Shown here piece after piece: positions 33,021-44,884 of a stretch of DNA of 64,000 nt. The translations under genes were made by a program, and so were the position numbers. The stretch covers positions 41,709,834 to 41,773,833 of the forward strand of contig CM033745.1 of assembly GCA_019671005.1 (NCBI GenBank). The letters run 5' to 3'. The notes beneath the pieces were generated by a model. It saw only the letters and a list, made by a program, of their open reading frames with translations. It searched no databases and was not told the DNA's origin. This DNA is from Hibiscus mutabilis (Eukaryota; Streptophyta; Magnoliopsida; Malvales; Malvaceae). Each line of letters starts with the position of its first letter. Position 1 is the stretch's first letter.

Positions 33021-35216
33021 AGCTTATACAGCTATTCTACCACACTATACTCGCTATGCTTAAGTATTTTTAAAAATTCTTGAGCCTCTAACTCCTTCAC
33101 CGGCTCATGGTACGTCCTAGGTTTCTCCATAAAGAAATCTTTCTCCCCCTCAGGTTCTTCAGTCGATGCCCTCCTCTGAGTGGCGTCTCTATCTTCGACT
33201 TCCGATGGCACGTAACACCGTCCACTTCTTGTGAAGTTGCCCACCTGATTAATCGGTTCTTCTTTTGTTCCTTCTTTGGATAATGTACCTCATGGGTTGT
33301 TATTGAGCAAGCATAATTCCATGGCACTTGCTTGATATCCTTGTATGGAAAAGGGGTAGGTGCATTTATAACTAACATCAGGGTCGCACTTTTCTGGGAC
33401 TCGATGACTCTAGCCTTGGTCTTGATAACCAAAGGCTTTATTCCTGCATAATTCCTTCCAGTGAGGGTTTCATCCGAAGCGCATACCTCCAGTGCACGGC
33501 TTTCTTCTTTCTTCTAGAAGAATTCTAGTTGTATGTTGTTCATCTTGTCTTGGACCAACTTCCTAAATTTAGAACAGTATTGAATCTCATGTCCTCCTAC
33601 CTGATGATGCTCGCAGAAGAGCTCATCATCCTCATTCAACTTCCATGTTTCATTTCTTAGCAATACGGCCTCAACCGTTTGGGCTCATACCCATGCCATG
33701 GGTGTCTTGACTTCTTCAACATATTTCTTGACCATCTTGTCATCCTCCTCAACCACTGCATTCACTCTAGTCTTCTGGTGGTTGGGTAGTGGGTTATCCT
33801 TCTCTTCAGACGTATCAAAAGATAACATGACTGATTTTCGTAGATCATCTACTACTCTCTTGAAGGTAGTGCAATTCCCAATCGTATGCCTCTGTTCCCA
33901 GCATGGTATTCACATTGTGCCTTCTCGTCATACCATGGTGGGTATGGACGAGAGAATAGGGGAACGTGTCATGGTAACGCCATCCATGCTCCAACCAGCT
34001 CAGAGAATAACTCGGTGTACGTCATAGGGATGGAAGAAAAGTAGGGCTTCTTGTTCCCCTGGTACTTCTGTTCATCTTTCGGTGGGTTTGAGGCCACATG
34101 GTTAGTATTCTGGACAGCGGGCTTATTAAAGACTACCCCCTTTGAGTAGTTGGGGTTGTAGACACTTGTCATACCAACTTCATTATCCTTCTTCTTGTAC
34201 GGCTTCCTCGTCTCTCATCTGTCAAGTTTGCCACTCTTAATGGCTGCCAAAATTAGCTCCCCATTAATTAGCATGTCCACAAAACTCTTCGTCGCATGAT
34301 TGATCATACGATCATAGTAAGCGCCTTTAATGGTCTCTACGAATATGGGAGTTATCTCATTTTCTAGTAGTGGTGGCTGAACTTGAGCATCCACATCTCA
34401 CCACCTCTGGGCGTATGGCGAAAACATTTGTTATGCCTCTGTTCCATCCCTTGTAAAACAAGCCTGTTCGAAACCATATCAGTAACGTGTTTGTACTGCT
34501 CGTCGAACGCCCTTGATAAATCTTTCCAAGTTTAGATATTTTCACGGCTTAGCTGGGTATACCAGCGGGACGCGGATCTAGACAGACTATCCTGGAAGCA
34601 GTATATGAGTTTTTCATTGTCCAAGTACATCGACATCTTGCGATAGTACATGGTTAGATGGGCCTTAGGACACGTAGTTCCATCGTACTTATCAAAGTCA
34701 GGGGTCTTGAATTTCGAGGGCATTATCAGGTGGGTCATCCGTCTCAGGTCTCTAGCGTCTATGCCTCTATGGATATTCCCATCTTGGAAGGTTCTAATGA
34801 TCTATTCTAGCTTATCGCAGCGATCCTCCAGTTTCTTGTTCATGTTGACCTTATCAGCAATTTCATCAAGGTTTGGGACCTCATAGTCATGAGTTTCTCC
34901 AAGGTTGGCCCTGGCTCTGTTTGTGCATGTGCAAGAGATTCTGCAAAGTAGAGTAGGAGCTTGGCTTTGGACGATGAGGCCCCTCTTTGTATTCCAGTGG
35001 GATCCACTGAAACTGTGGTTGAGCGTTAGCATTTCCTATGTCCCCTTGTGCATCAGGGTCCTTGAACCCTAGCATGGTTGCAACCTAGCTGACCGTCTTC
35101 TTGTGTGCCAGTTCAATTTCATGCTTCAAGTCATTCTCTATTTTGTCCAGCCTGTCCTGGGTACTCTTGTGGTTGATTTCGAGGGATATCACTCTGTCTT
35201 TGGTGCTTTTGTCCAT
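33021..35216 (-). pseudogene. Element D gag remnant
   Basis: A start at 35216 opens MDKSTKDRVISLEINHKSTQ, a charged coiled-coil-like N-terminus. A frame change near 34960 leads to DYEVPNLDEIADKVN and then to the capsid core MPSKFKTPDFDKYDGTTCPKAHLTMYYRKM with SASRWYTQLS (34738-34532), typical of Tat/Ogre gag. The C-terminal half is riddled with stops. The gag-protease linker regains open frames at 33432-33032 (VPWNYACSITTHE, EAQEFLKILKHSEYSVVE). No zinc knuckle was recognised. Confidence 0.75.
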
Positions 35217-35488
35217 TGTCCTAGTTTTGGAATGGGTACCGTATTTGTGAGTTGCTATTTTGAATTTTCTATTTAAGTAAATTATTTTGGTTAAATCCTT
35301 ACGTTATGTATATGTATGCAATGATATTAAACTAATGCAAAACAAACAATAAGATACATAAAAAGAAAAATGAATGCAAACGAAGGGCCATTGATTCCAT
35401 AAGTTAATTGCTCATAGAACAAGCTTTTTATTGAACGAAATGATCATTGTTACAAAATTTTTTTCAGACATTACTACACATATCTTTA
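35217..35488 (-). other. Spacer between ORF1 and gag of element D
   Basis: AT-rich, no conserved coding. It separates the ORF1 stop (near 35489) from the gag ATG at 35216. Confidence 0.6.
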
Positions 35489-37718
35489 TGCCCGAGAACC
35501 TAACTCCTTCGCTTCCTCTATCAGCCATATGAGTCTTGGCCCCACCTCTCTGACTAGCCCCGCATACTGACGAAGAGCCGTAGCCTCTGTAGCTAGCATC
35601 ATCACACGTTTGGCCACATCCTAGACCTGGGTCATAACGATTTTATCATACTCATCTCGTTATTGGAATCTCCTGGCGCTGTCCCTAAGCCGAGTGAACC
35701 AGTAATGATTGCCGCCCTCATTGACATCTTCTAGGACCAAGATCTTTGTTCTGTACTCATGGATGGTGCTTTCCATAGCTTCCACTTGCTCCTTCATAGT
35801 TTCATTTTCTATTTGACTAGCCTGAAGCTCAATATACGTATGATGGTTTTAGAGTGCATGTAGAGAATGGCTTAGTTCTGCTACCTTGGCCTGTAACTTG
35901 GAAACAATGGACTGGCTGTGTCTCAACCTCTCATGGGTTACATCACATTGAGATTGCAACTCGCACACACTGATTTTGTTGTCATGGGATTTCCTCTTAC
36001 ATACAGCCACGTTTTCTCTCTCCTTCTCTAGGGTTCTTTTGCCTTTCTTATTTTCAACTGCTTGCTTACCTTTCTTTCTCTCCTCAGCAAGGGTCTGGCT
36101 GTATTTCTTAATTTCATGCTTGTCGCGCTCTTTCTCTTTTCCAACAGCCTGCTCTATTTATTACTTCTAACTATTTCAGAGTCTTTCTTAAATCTGCATT
36201 TCGAACTGTGGCATGAAACTTGAGAAAATCAACTCTTTGTATCTCAAACTTTCCCTCCAGGTCCTTGTACATCTTCACCACCCGATCTGTCTCTCCTTTG
36301 TATTTTTCCACCTCTAAGCTTGCCTCGTATAGGTCTATCGTATGTTGCTCTTCTAGAGATTCCATCTTGGCCTTGGTTCTTTTGAGTTCAGCCCTCAAAA
36401 CATTAGCTTCAGATGGGGTAACCTTCAGATGCTCTTCTATAGGCTTGGCTTGGCCGGTAGGTGGTAGAATCTTGTCATTCACCCTCGTGCGCCTCCACTC
36501 AGCATAGTCAGGGGTAAACATACACCTGATGTCGTGCTCCACTTTCATGCGGTAGCAATGCTTCCATTAATCATTGATATCCTGAATCTTTTTCTCTAAA
36601 TTCTCCTTGAAACTCAAATTCCATTGAGTCAAGGCATGCGGTGAAAGGAACAAACTGTCAGGAGCTATATTGTCGCGATACCAACAAGGGAGCACAATCA
36701 ATTCCACCCCCATAAGCCTAGCAACATTAGATGATTATAATCCCCACACTTATACAAAACCTTGGTGTGACCTAACCATGGAGTCCTCCAGACGATATCT
36801 TGATCACGGCAGTCCTAGAAAATATATGTCCATTTTTTTCTCTTCATTACTGGCCATTTTTATTTTTGAAAGTGTAGAAAAGTTTGGGGAGAATATGTTG
36901 GGTAAAGTCAAGGTTGGGTATTTCCAAAAATGGCTAAGGGCCCAAACTTGGAGCAATTGAGCACATCCTCTGAAACGCATGCATTCCAGTTTCGGCACGC
37001 ATTTAAAGAAATAAAGGTCTTAGCAAACACTGTTGGCACCAGGTTGGTCTCTCTCTTCAACTGTTCAAAAAGATCTAACATAGCCACATCGATGTTGCCT
37101 AACACTTGGGAAGATAACCAAGCCGTAGATTGATTTTGCTAGCACATCTACCCTTTTCTCTCTATCCGGATGAGTGGGAATTATGTTCCGGATACTCTAC
37201 CATGGGAAGGAAAAACTGCCCCCTCTTTTCTGTATTAGACCTTTAACCCATCCATCTCTCATACAGGCAAAAATTTCAAGCTTCAAGTGAGCGTTCTTGT
37301 TCTTAGGCGGCTTAGCATAGACTCAGTCACTCTTTACTTCGCGAAAGTTAAAAAACGAAGAATATTCTTCAATTGTGGGCATCATATCCTCACCATTGAA
37401 TATGAAACAACAATACTCGGGGTTCCAGAACTGGATTAGCGATTTGAGGAATGGTTCATCTAGCTCTACATGCAATAGATATGCTATGTCACCATAGGTG
37501 TCAAGGAACAATTACTTAGTTGCGTAGTCAAAATGTTTCCAGATTTCACATAGCTCCTGAACATTATTCTGTTTGACACTAATGTGGGCATTCTCTGAAG
37601 TTTCTGTCACATGGTCACTTGTCAAATTGTCCCCATACGCTTGTTGGTTGACCTTGGACCAGTGATACATATCCATATTGTCCTCTTCCTTTTGAAGAAG
37701 TCTCCCATCCATGATCAA
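35489..37718 (-). pseudogene. Element D ORF1 remnant (extra gene upstream of gag)
   Basis: Ogre elements carry an ORF1 of unknown function before gag; this matches it in position and content. The N-terminal part has FDYATK, MFLDTYGDIAYLLHVELDEP and PTIEEYSSFF (37323-37530), which resembles the family often annotated as DUF7745 or plant mobile-domain-like (from memory). The C-terminal part (36548-36171) is an alanine/lysine/glutamate-rich coiled coil (EANVLRAELKRTKAKMESLEEQH), preceded by CMFTPDYAEWRRTR. The end is probably EEAKELGSRA before a stop near 35489. Many stops occur between 37320 and 36550. Function not known. Confidence 0.75.
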
Positions 37719-38419
37719 AAGTTGTTTTCTAACTGAGCAAGTGTCTCAAAAATCAACCCCTTCTAAGTATGAAATGATGATGAATATGCAAAACAAGCAA
37801 GAGAGGGACACAAAATTAGTACACTTAATAGAACAGAAATAAAACATAAAAGGTTCAAAATAATTTCTTTGTATGAATAGTAATTGGGCCTAGACACATT
37901 TCTACGGACTATCCTTACAAAATGACCTTGACCGAACTCCAAAACCTAGTTTTTTCACATAGCTCTAATGGGGTGGGCTTTTAGATTCTCATAAATGTTC
38001 GGTTCTAAAAGGGTTCTCGAATTGTCCTCGCTGTCCCCTACTAAGGGTAGCAAGGCCCCTGATTCTCGCCCATTATAGGCTTTAAATGAATTAGGTTTAA
38101 CATAGGGGGACCCACTCCTATGCCCATACGGTGGATCAGTATCCACACGAAGACATAAGGCGTGAGTCCCGGAGGTACTTACTAGGCCCATACGGATAAT
38201 CAATATTCCCACGAGAGCAATAGCGTTTTCCCTCCACTTAATCGAACGGGACGAAGCTCGGGTCTAGATCTTGTAACCAAATCTTAAATGCGTAAAAGGG
38301 AATCAAAATCACAAATAGACAATTAAGTTAAGCTTTACATGAATTCGTAAAATCCGACATTAAAACAAGGTATAATCAACTTGTGGCCTGACTCACTTTT
38401 TTGTAAAAACAAAAAGTTC
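37719..38419 (-). other. Element D 5' leader
   Basis: About 700 bases between primer site and ORF1. Short frames in it have no recognisable domain. A segment near 38100-38215 contains two diverged copies of a CCCATACGG..ATCCACACGA-like sequence. Confidence 0.55.
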
Positions 38420-38438
38420 TCTCTAGCGAAGTCGTCGA
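38420..38438 (-). other. Element D primer-binding site (tRNA-Arg type), mutated
   Basis: On the element strand it reads TCGACGACTTCGCTAGAGA directly after the LTR end. Ogre elements use TGGCGACTCCGCTGGGGA, complementary to a tRNA-Arg 3' end. Similarity is good except for the first bases and two changes in the G run. Confidence 0.65.
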
Positions 38439-38440
38439 GC

Positions 38441-40336
38441 TATCGCAACCCCCTTTCGAGGTGTTTCGACGTTTTGAAAACAAAACAACAGAGTCCCCAC
38501 CAATCTTTTAAAAGGTGTGATTGGATCACCGAAAAATTGGTCATTTCAATAAAATCCTTTTATTTTATTAAAGCAATTATTTTGGTCTGCGAAAACACAA
38601 AAACGGGTTAGAGAGTCGATTAAACGTGGGGAAGGGTTAGCACCCCCACAACGCCCAAAAATTGGTGCCTAGCCGATTACAAAAAGTTTAAAAGTTAGAT
38701 TTTGTGAATTCACATAAAGTCAAAATATTTGTTTGTTTATGAATTTAATTCTATTTTAACGGCCTTACTGCCAGAAGAGTAAACTTCAACCACCGCCAAC
38801 ACTTCTGGCGCTAACCCTTTACTTCCCTTTGGTAGTACACCCATTGATTATGTTTCACTTTTTAAACAGACAATCAGAGAAAAATTTAATATGTTAAAGC
38901 TTTTATTATCCTAAATTATTGATTATTAACCCTAGAGATTGGTCTAAAATTTTTTATCTATTAAGGGTTAAATATAGTTAACTGCATTTTATGATTTTTT
39001 TGAAAAGAACATTTTATTCAAAGAGAGAGTCTCTGATTAGGGCTTTTAAGATCCTAATCCTAGGGTCACCTAAGCTAATCAAATAAGAAATAAGAAAGAG
39101 AAAGCAAATTAAATTTTTTTTTAAAAAAGGGTTTTTATTATTCTTTTGTTTTTATTTTCTTTTTAAAGAAAAAGGAAAAGTTAATTTATTTTAAATTTTA
39201 TTTTATGTAAAAATGACCTTATTAAAAAAATAAAATTCGTTGCCAAGAAAACAGTGACTGATTTGTGAAGTTTTTTAGTTTCATTTTCAAAATAAAAATA
39301 ATGGGAAAATGGGGATTTAATGAAAAGGAATAACCCAATTATTTTTGGGTATAAAGCCCAAAATTTTTATAAACACTTTTTCCTTGCATTTTTAACACAA
39401 AATGGATCAAATTCCAAACAAAACAAAAACCTCTCATTGTTCTTGGTGTTCTTCAAAAATGAAGAACACCGGTGAACAACCACCGTGCCGACCGCCTACG
39501 ACCGGCACCGACCGCCACTTGTCGGCAGTGGTACCCCTTTTATATTATTTTTTTGAAAAATAACTCTAAAAAGCACCAACAATCAGTTTTAAATTCGAGA
39601 AAAGAGGATCAAAGTTCAACAACATCTCCTTCAATCAAAGGTATGAACAAAACCCAAAATAATATTTAAATTCAAAACAAAATTAATAGAAAAGAAGAGA
39701 ACAATACCAAAATGAAAAGGAATTTGCTTGCTTCTTATTCCAAAAAAATCGAACACAATGTTGTAGATTCGTACTACTTTTCAGTGAATTTTCGGTGTGT
39801 GAATTACAAAGGGGTGAGGAGTTTTATAGTATTCAAGAACCCAAATCTACAAGGAAATTTGGGATTTCAATCCCTATAATTCGGCCAAATTATACCATTG
39901 ATGGAGAAATCCAGTGTTAACCTTCCCCAATTCAAGATTCCAATCGGATTTGGCTTAAATCTGGGAAAATTCGGGTGATTTTGTCCTAAAATCGAATTTG
40001 GGTTTGAATCCCTCATTTCTCCATTTTGTAAGTGACCGACAGCGAGGGGAGACAGCAACGGCGTCAGTAGAACGGCAAGGGCAAGGCGGACTTCGTGGCA
40101 CCGCCAGCGACGACCGTCGGTGATGCAGGCGCGGCAGGTAGAGCTGCGGCAACAGCTACTGTTTGAAGTAGGGGGCTTGGGAGGGCCAAGCCCCACGCGC
40201 GTAGCGCAAGCGCCAAGCGCGGGTGGCTCTCCTCCCCTTTTTTTGGCTGCTTCGATCCGAACCCTTGGATCCCCCTACCCTAGATCTGATGGACCACAAT
40301 AAACCTGCAAATGAAGGAAATGGGTTAGTTGGGCTC
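38441..40336 (-). repeat. Element D 5' LTR, cut by E0
   Basis: It starts TATCGCAACC (TG changed to TA) and matches 8869-9680 joined to 25222-26243. It ends abruptly at GGGCTC where the Athila LTR begins; the missing 268 bases must lie past the right end of E0. It contains GAGTCGATTAAACGTGGGG and GTTAGCACCCCC at 38611-38656, the block also found in C. The GC-rich segment at 40025-40240 has replaced bases and short indels against the other copy. Confidence 0.9.
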
Positions 40337-41885
40337 TGTTGCGCGTAATAAGTGCTCCACAATTATGCAAGTGTACACGTCGCAAGTTATAGTATAAAAG
40401 ATATAGTCTCCACAGGGATTGGTGCCACTTCAAGAATCTAATCTCTTGCACTATAAAAAGTAAAATAACACAAGTAGAAGATTGTAGGAGTTTTAACTAA
40501 CAACTAAACTAGAAAGCAAATAAGTAAAAGAAGATGTAATCAAATGAGAGAGAATAGGCCAGGTTATCGTGAGTTGAGGTGTGATAGCCGATTGGATTGT
40601 CTTGGTAAAAGAGTGCAAGGGCAACTCAGTTGCCGTGGCAACTTGCACAGCGGAGTTGCCTTGGCAACTAATCGATGGTTGCCTGGGCGACTAGCTGGGC
40701 AACTACTTGGGCGGCTGGGCAGAAACTTCAAGGTTCGGCGGAGTGTTCATCAATGGTTTCTTCTTATCCCTAAGTCGAAACTCTAGCTATTTGTGCATGC
40801 CTTGATAATAAATTCCTGCATGAATCAAGGGTGAACAACAACCAATCTTGCGCTCCTCTTAGCCGTTGAAATCCTTAACTTATTCCTAAGCCGGATTAAT
40901 CTTCACCATCAATAGATTGAATAAAGACCATACTCATTCGTTTCTTTAATCTAACTCTCTCGATATTAGATAAATAGATGAAGTTACGAGATCTTCTCCC
41001 AATTCACTCGCAAACAACAAGAAAAACCAAGAATGAGTAAACCTTGAATTGAAAGTGCAAACTCTTATTGCCTAAACAAAATCCAATTGTTTCTCACAAC
41101 AACAAAACACAATAACCTTAGCCAAGTAGATTTAGTTCATGGCTAGGTTCCAAAGATTCACAAGACAAAGAATTCCTAGCATAAACCTAATTGAACAAAG
41201 AAGAAAAAGATGAAGAATGGTTGAAGCCTCTTTTTCGAAATCTCCCCCTTTTTGATCTTGTCGAAATTTCTCTTCTCCTCTCTCCTTTGTCGAAAATTCT
41301 CTCTTCTCTCTCCCCTTGGAGTTGACGACATAGTCTTGAATTTATAGGGCTAGGTCAAAGTCTTTTTTTAGGAGGAAGTTAAGTTGGAATTAAATTATCT
41401 TTAAAGAATATAATTCTTTATTATATTTAAATTCCTTCTAGAACTTCCCCTATCTTCTTGGGATTTAATTTCTCTTTGACCTCTTCATGGAAATCAAACT
41501 CCTTTGGGATTTAGCTTTGCTCCACGTCATCTTGGGCTTATCTAGTCATCAATTTTGACTACCATATCATCTTATTCCTTGTCGAAAATTGCCCTAGAAA
41601 CTAGCTCGGCATCTCCTTCATGCATTGCCCTGGCAACTAGCTCGGCATCTCCTTCATGCATTTCCCTGGCAACTGGTTCTAGCCTTGCTTTGGAAAGTGA
41701 TTCTGCACACACACACAAAAACACAGCAAAGCAATATCTTTCTCCACAAAATTGAGCAAAATATGAAATCAAGCTTGTCCACGAAGGAAACGATGCAAAC
41801 ATGCATGAATGACTAATAATGCAACTAATATGAGCCTAAGTCTAGCAATAATAAGAATAAAAATAGTACTTTTGAACACTTAACA
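40337..41885 (-). repeat. L1: E0 3' LTR (1549 bp)
   Basis: TGTTGCGCGTAATAAGTG at the left, ACACTTAACA at the right; on the element strand it starts TG and ends CA. It is clearly more diverged from L2, L3 and L4 than these are from one another, consistent with E0 being older than E2. It holds the motif GTTGCCNNGGCAAC at 40629-40642 and 40655-40668, and a two-to-three-fold repeat with TCCTTCATGCAT near 41589-41670. Confidence 0.9.
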
Positions 41886-41899
41886 CACCCCCAAACTCG
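41886..41899 (-). other. E0 polypurine tract next to the LTR
   Basis: On the element strand TCGAGTTTGGGGGTG lies directly before the LTR. The same site follows L2 (48561) and L3 (53811). Confidence 0.8.
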
Positions 41900-42170
41900 A
41901 ACTATTGCTTGTCCTCAAGTAATGCAAACTAATAATTACCTACCAAGACTTTAATCATCAAAGACATGCTTCAAACTTGAATTCAACCCTCGGAACCGTG
42001 GCACAAAGCATGATCACCTTTTAATTTTTCGAATAGCACAAAAATTACCCAGAATCGAACTATAATGCTTGTGACAATGTGTGTGCGTAGTTGTGTACAA
42101 GTTGATTTTCAAGATTTTATGTGAACAATAGGTTTTCAAATTACTTCATTCGGTTCTTTTAACATGTTTT

Positions 42171-42365
42171 AACTAGAGCCGGTTTCGGGCACCTCTAGTG
42201 TTTTGTTTTTATTTTTCTTAAGTTAATTAATTTATTTGACTAGAGCCAGTTTCGGGCACCTCTAGAGATCATTTTTTAGCACATACTAGAGACAATTTCG
42301 GGCACCTCTAGTGATCAATTTTTTTAGGACATACTAGAGCCAATTTCGGGCACCTCAAGTATTCA
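42171..42365 (-). repeat. Array of four hairpin units in the E0 3' region
   Basis: Four units of the form CTAGAGCC..TTTCGGGCACCTCTAG, 40-70 bases apart. The outer CTAGAG and CTCTAG can pair as a stem in each unit. The array is kept in the other copies at 48845-49033 and 54094-54283. Confidence 0.8.
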
Positions 42366-42666
42366 TCCATTTTTTTATTCTAATCCCTCAATTTTTTTAC
42401 TATCAACCTAAGTTCGCTAGAATTCCTTAAATCAATCAAGCCACAACAGTGTTTTATCAAGTTTAGCATCATAGTAAGATTCTAAGTGTTTCCATGTTTA
42501 TCCTAGAATAAAAGGTTCTATCAATTAAGTACATTGGCAAAGTCATCATCGGATATTCATCAAATCTAGGCAATTCTTGTTCCAACTAAAGGCATGGCAA
42601 GCAATTTATGTATCATAAATGCAATACTTAAGATGAATGCAACTAAACATGATAACTAACTAATAA

Positions 42667-42683
42667 CAATCCCCCCCAAACTC
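42667..42683 (-). other. Second polypurine-tract-like site of E0
   Basis: The + strand reads TCCCCCCCAAACTCGAG followed by a TGTCCTCAA.GCA block, the same arrangement as at 41886-41930. It lies about 780 bases inside the element. E2 has the same second site at 54588-54604. Confidence 0.65.
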
Positions 42684-42750
42684 GAGTGAGGTATTGTCCT
42701 CAATGCATGCAACAAAGAAAAATAAAGAAAAGTAAAATGCAAACGAGGAC

Positions 42751-44313
42751 TTACTCTGAGAGTTCATTGTCGTGGATGATTAGTTTCCTTTTGGTCAGTG
42801 TCTTGATTCTTTTGCTTGAACACGGTGGTTTCTTCCTTGTTATCGGTGGTGGAATCGATACTCGTACGGGGTTATCTTCATCATCCTCTTCATCAATGTC
42901 ATTGGCTTTTCGCTTGGGCTTGAAGGATTCGATTGGTGCGATCTTTGTTGGTGCAATGGAGGACTCGTCCAAATCTGAAAAATCAGACAATGATTCAGTA
43001 CGAGTTGCTTCAGGCATAGGTGCTTTACCTTTGGCTTTTGCAGTGGTTGTCGGGGCGTCTTTAGTTTTGGATGCCGTGACATCTTCAATGTTGGTTGTCG
43101 TGGCAACTGCTTAGGCAGGCACGGTGTAGGTTGTCGCGGCATCATCTGTTGCGGTTGCCGTGGCAACTACTTCATTGGTTGTCGTGGCAAGGATTTCGGT
43201 AGGAAATATTGGGAACGGCACGCGGCTGTCTGGGTACTTTTCCAGGATGACTTGGGTGATGGCATTGTTGTGATCCTTCATGTACCGCATGAACATTAGT
43301 TTTCGGTCTTCAATTTGCCTAAGGCGGTTCGCCAATGGTTGTAAGAGTGCTTCAAGTTGTCCCGGGGCTACTGTCAGAGTTGCCCGGGCATCGGTTGCTT
43401 GGACATTAGGAGTTGCCGACGTGGCAAGAGTTGTCGTGGCAATTGAAGGCGTTAGGGATTTTACCGGTGCCTCTCCCATTAGCTTTTAGATTTGTGCTCG
43501 ATTCCAACCGGACTTTGGTAAGGCCTTTTCATCAGTGGACTCACTTGGGACATACATCTCCTTGCAAAGATTGGAAATTAAGCAAGGGAAGAAAAGAGAA
43601 CCCTTGTCTTTTGAGCTATATACAAAAATCTCATCACCAATAATTTTTCCAATGTTAATGATACGATCATGCAAGATAGAATGTATGAGCAAAAGACGAT
43701 GTGTATCAACGGTGGTATTGTATGTTGTGGGCATTAAAGAAGTTTTAACAAACTTATTCCATAATTTTGCCTCGGGTTTAAGTCGAAGGTGATTTACCGT
43801 GCCCTTGTATTTACCGTCGTTCCATTGAGTTCCCGGTAGAGTGAGTTCTTGAAGCACCTTGTCGAGTTGCTTGGGCGTGAGTTGATCAACAAAGGCTTGA
43901 TGCTCGTCCTTCTCAATGTAGAGCCCGTAAAAGGTGTTGATGTTTTTAGGGCTTATGAGTATAGCCTTGTCACGAACAAAAACATAAGGATTATCCGGGT
44001 TAGGTGAGTGAGCATAGAATTCTCTTACCCATGAGGTGTTACCCGGTTCCGATTGATGGCAAAAGATTTGCCACTTTTGATGTGCAATCCTTTCGAAGAT
44101 GAATGGTTCAAGGCCAAAATCTTGATAAGAGTTGGAGTATTCAAAGCCTTGTTCTTCGTAAATCTTCCGGCTTTCAAACTTGGAGTGAAATCTTTCTTGA
44201 ACCACCGGTGTAGCAAACTTCTTGTATATTGGTTCTTTGGAGGAACTTGGATGAACCAAAAAATCAATTTTGGATGCCATGGATGATCTTGGTTGTGAGT
44301 TTGGTAAAAACAA
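42751..44313 (-). pseudogene. E0 ORF3 (protein after integrase), two in-frame stops
   Basis: A gene downstream of integrase is typical of Athila elements, where the position has been called env-like. Reading from ATG at 44311-44313, one frame of about 521 codons is interrupted only by TAA after AQI (near 43486) and TAA after TVPA (near 43111). The N-terminal 275 residues contain YKKFATPVVQERFHSKFE, EPFIFERIAHQKWQIFCH, REFYAHSPN and LLLIHSILHDR. From memory this fits the family listed as 'putative plant transposon protein'. The C-terminal third is Ala/Thr-rich and built on GTTGCCNNGGCAAC motifs, then Ser/Asp-rich with a basic end (KRKAND, TKRKLIIHD). I see no signal peptide or clear transmembrane segment. 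Function unknown. Confidence 0.75.
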
Positions 44314-44884
44314 AGAAAAGAAAGCAAAAGAAACTAAAGAGTTGCAAGATGAAAAGTAGGAATAGGTTTTTTGGAAGTTAAGGGTGATGGGTTAAATATA
44401 AAAGATAGGTAGTAAATATGGTGGGTGAGATTAATTTTGGAATAAAGAAGGAAGTGATTTCGATTTAGAGGAAGGGTGTCGGCTAGGGGGTTTATTTAGG
44501 GTAAATTGGAGGCTTAATATAACCCTTAGATTCAGCCTATTAATTTCCTTGTTGAAGAAGTTTCCTTCTTGAATCAAAATTCCTCTTTATCTTGAACTCT
44601 TTTCCTATAATTCAAAAACAAAATAAAATAAGGATTAAAATTAAGGATAAACTAATAAAAGAAAATAAATAAAGATGTGCAAAGAAATTCTTAAACTTAA
44701 AAAGATAAATATGAACGAAAGATGTAGTTTTAATCTTTAAAGAAAATAAATAAATCTATCCTAAAAAGAAAAAAATAACCAAAATTAAATAATAATAATA
44801 ATAAATAGTTCAAAAAGAAAAAATAAAAATGAAAATAAAAAGAAAAAGAAAAAATAAAATATTGAAAGGAGAGCATGCTCATGC
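44314..44884 (-). other. AT-rich spacer between integrase and ORF3
   Basis: About 570 bases, very A-rich on the + strand, with (AAT)n near 44786-44805 and AAAGAAAAAGAAAA near 44840. No gene. Repeated at 49612-50150 and in shortened form at 55085-55215. Confidence 0.7.

Larger units (their letters stand above)
8869..40336 (-). mobile_element. Element D: Tat/Ogre-type Ty3/gypsy element, interrupted by B and E0
   Basis: On the - strand the order is LTR, Arg-type primer site, ORF1, gag, protease, probable intron, RT, archaeal-type RNase H, integrase, long 3' untranslated region with tandem repeats, polypurine tract, LTR. ORF1 before gag, the extra RNase H and a protease-RT intron are the known hallmarks of Ogre/Tat elements. 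Without insert B (9681-25216) the copy is about 15.9 kb here, plus a short LTR end hidden behind E0. Left target duplication candidate GGCTA (8864-8868) cannot be confirmed because the right flank is outside. All frames are heavily broken; it is older than B and E0, which sit inside it. Confidence 0.85.

Noticed and set aside
37955..38212. 85-codon frame in D's 5' leader
   Set aside because: No domain; lies between primer site and ORF1 and looks like chance.
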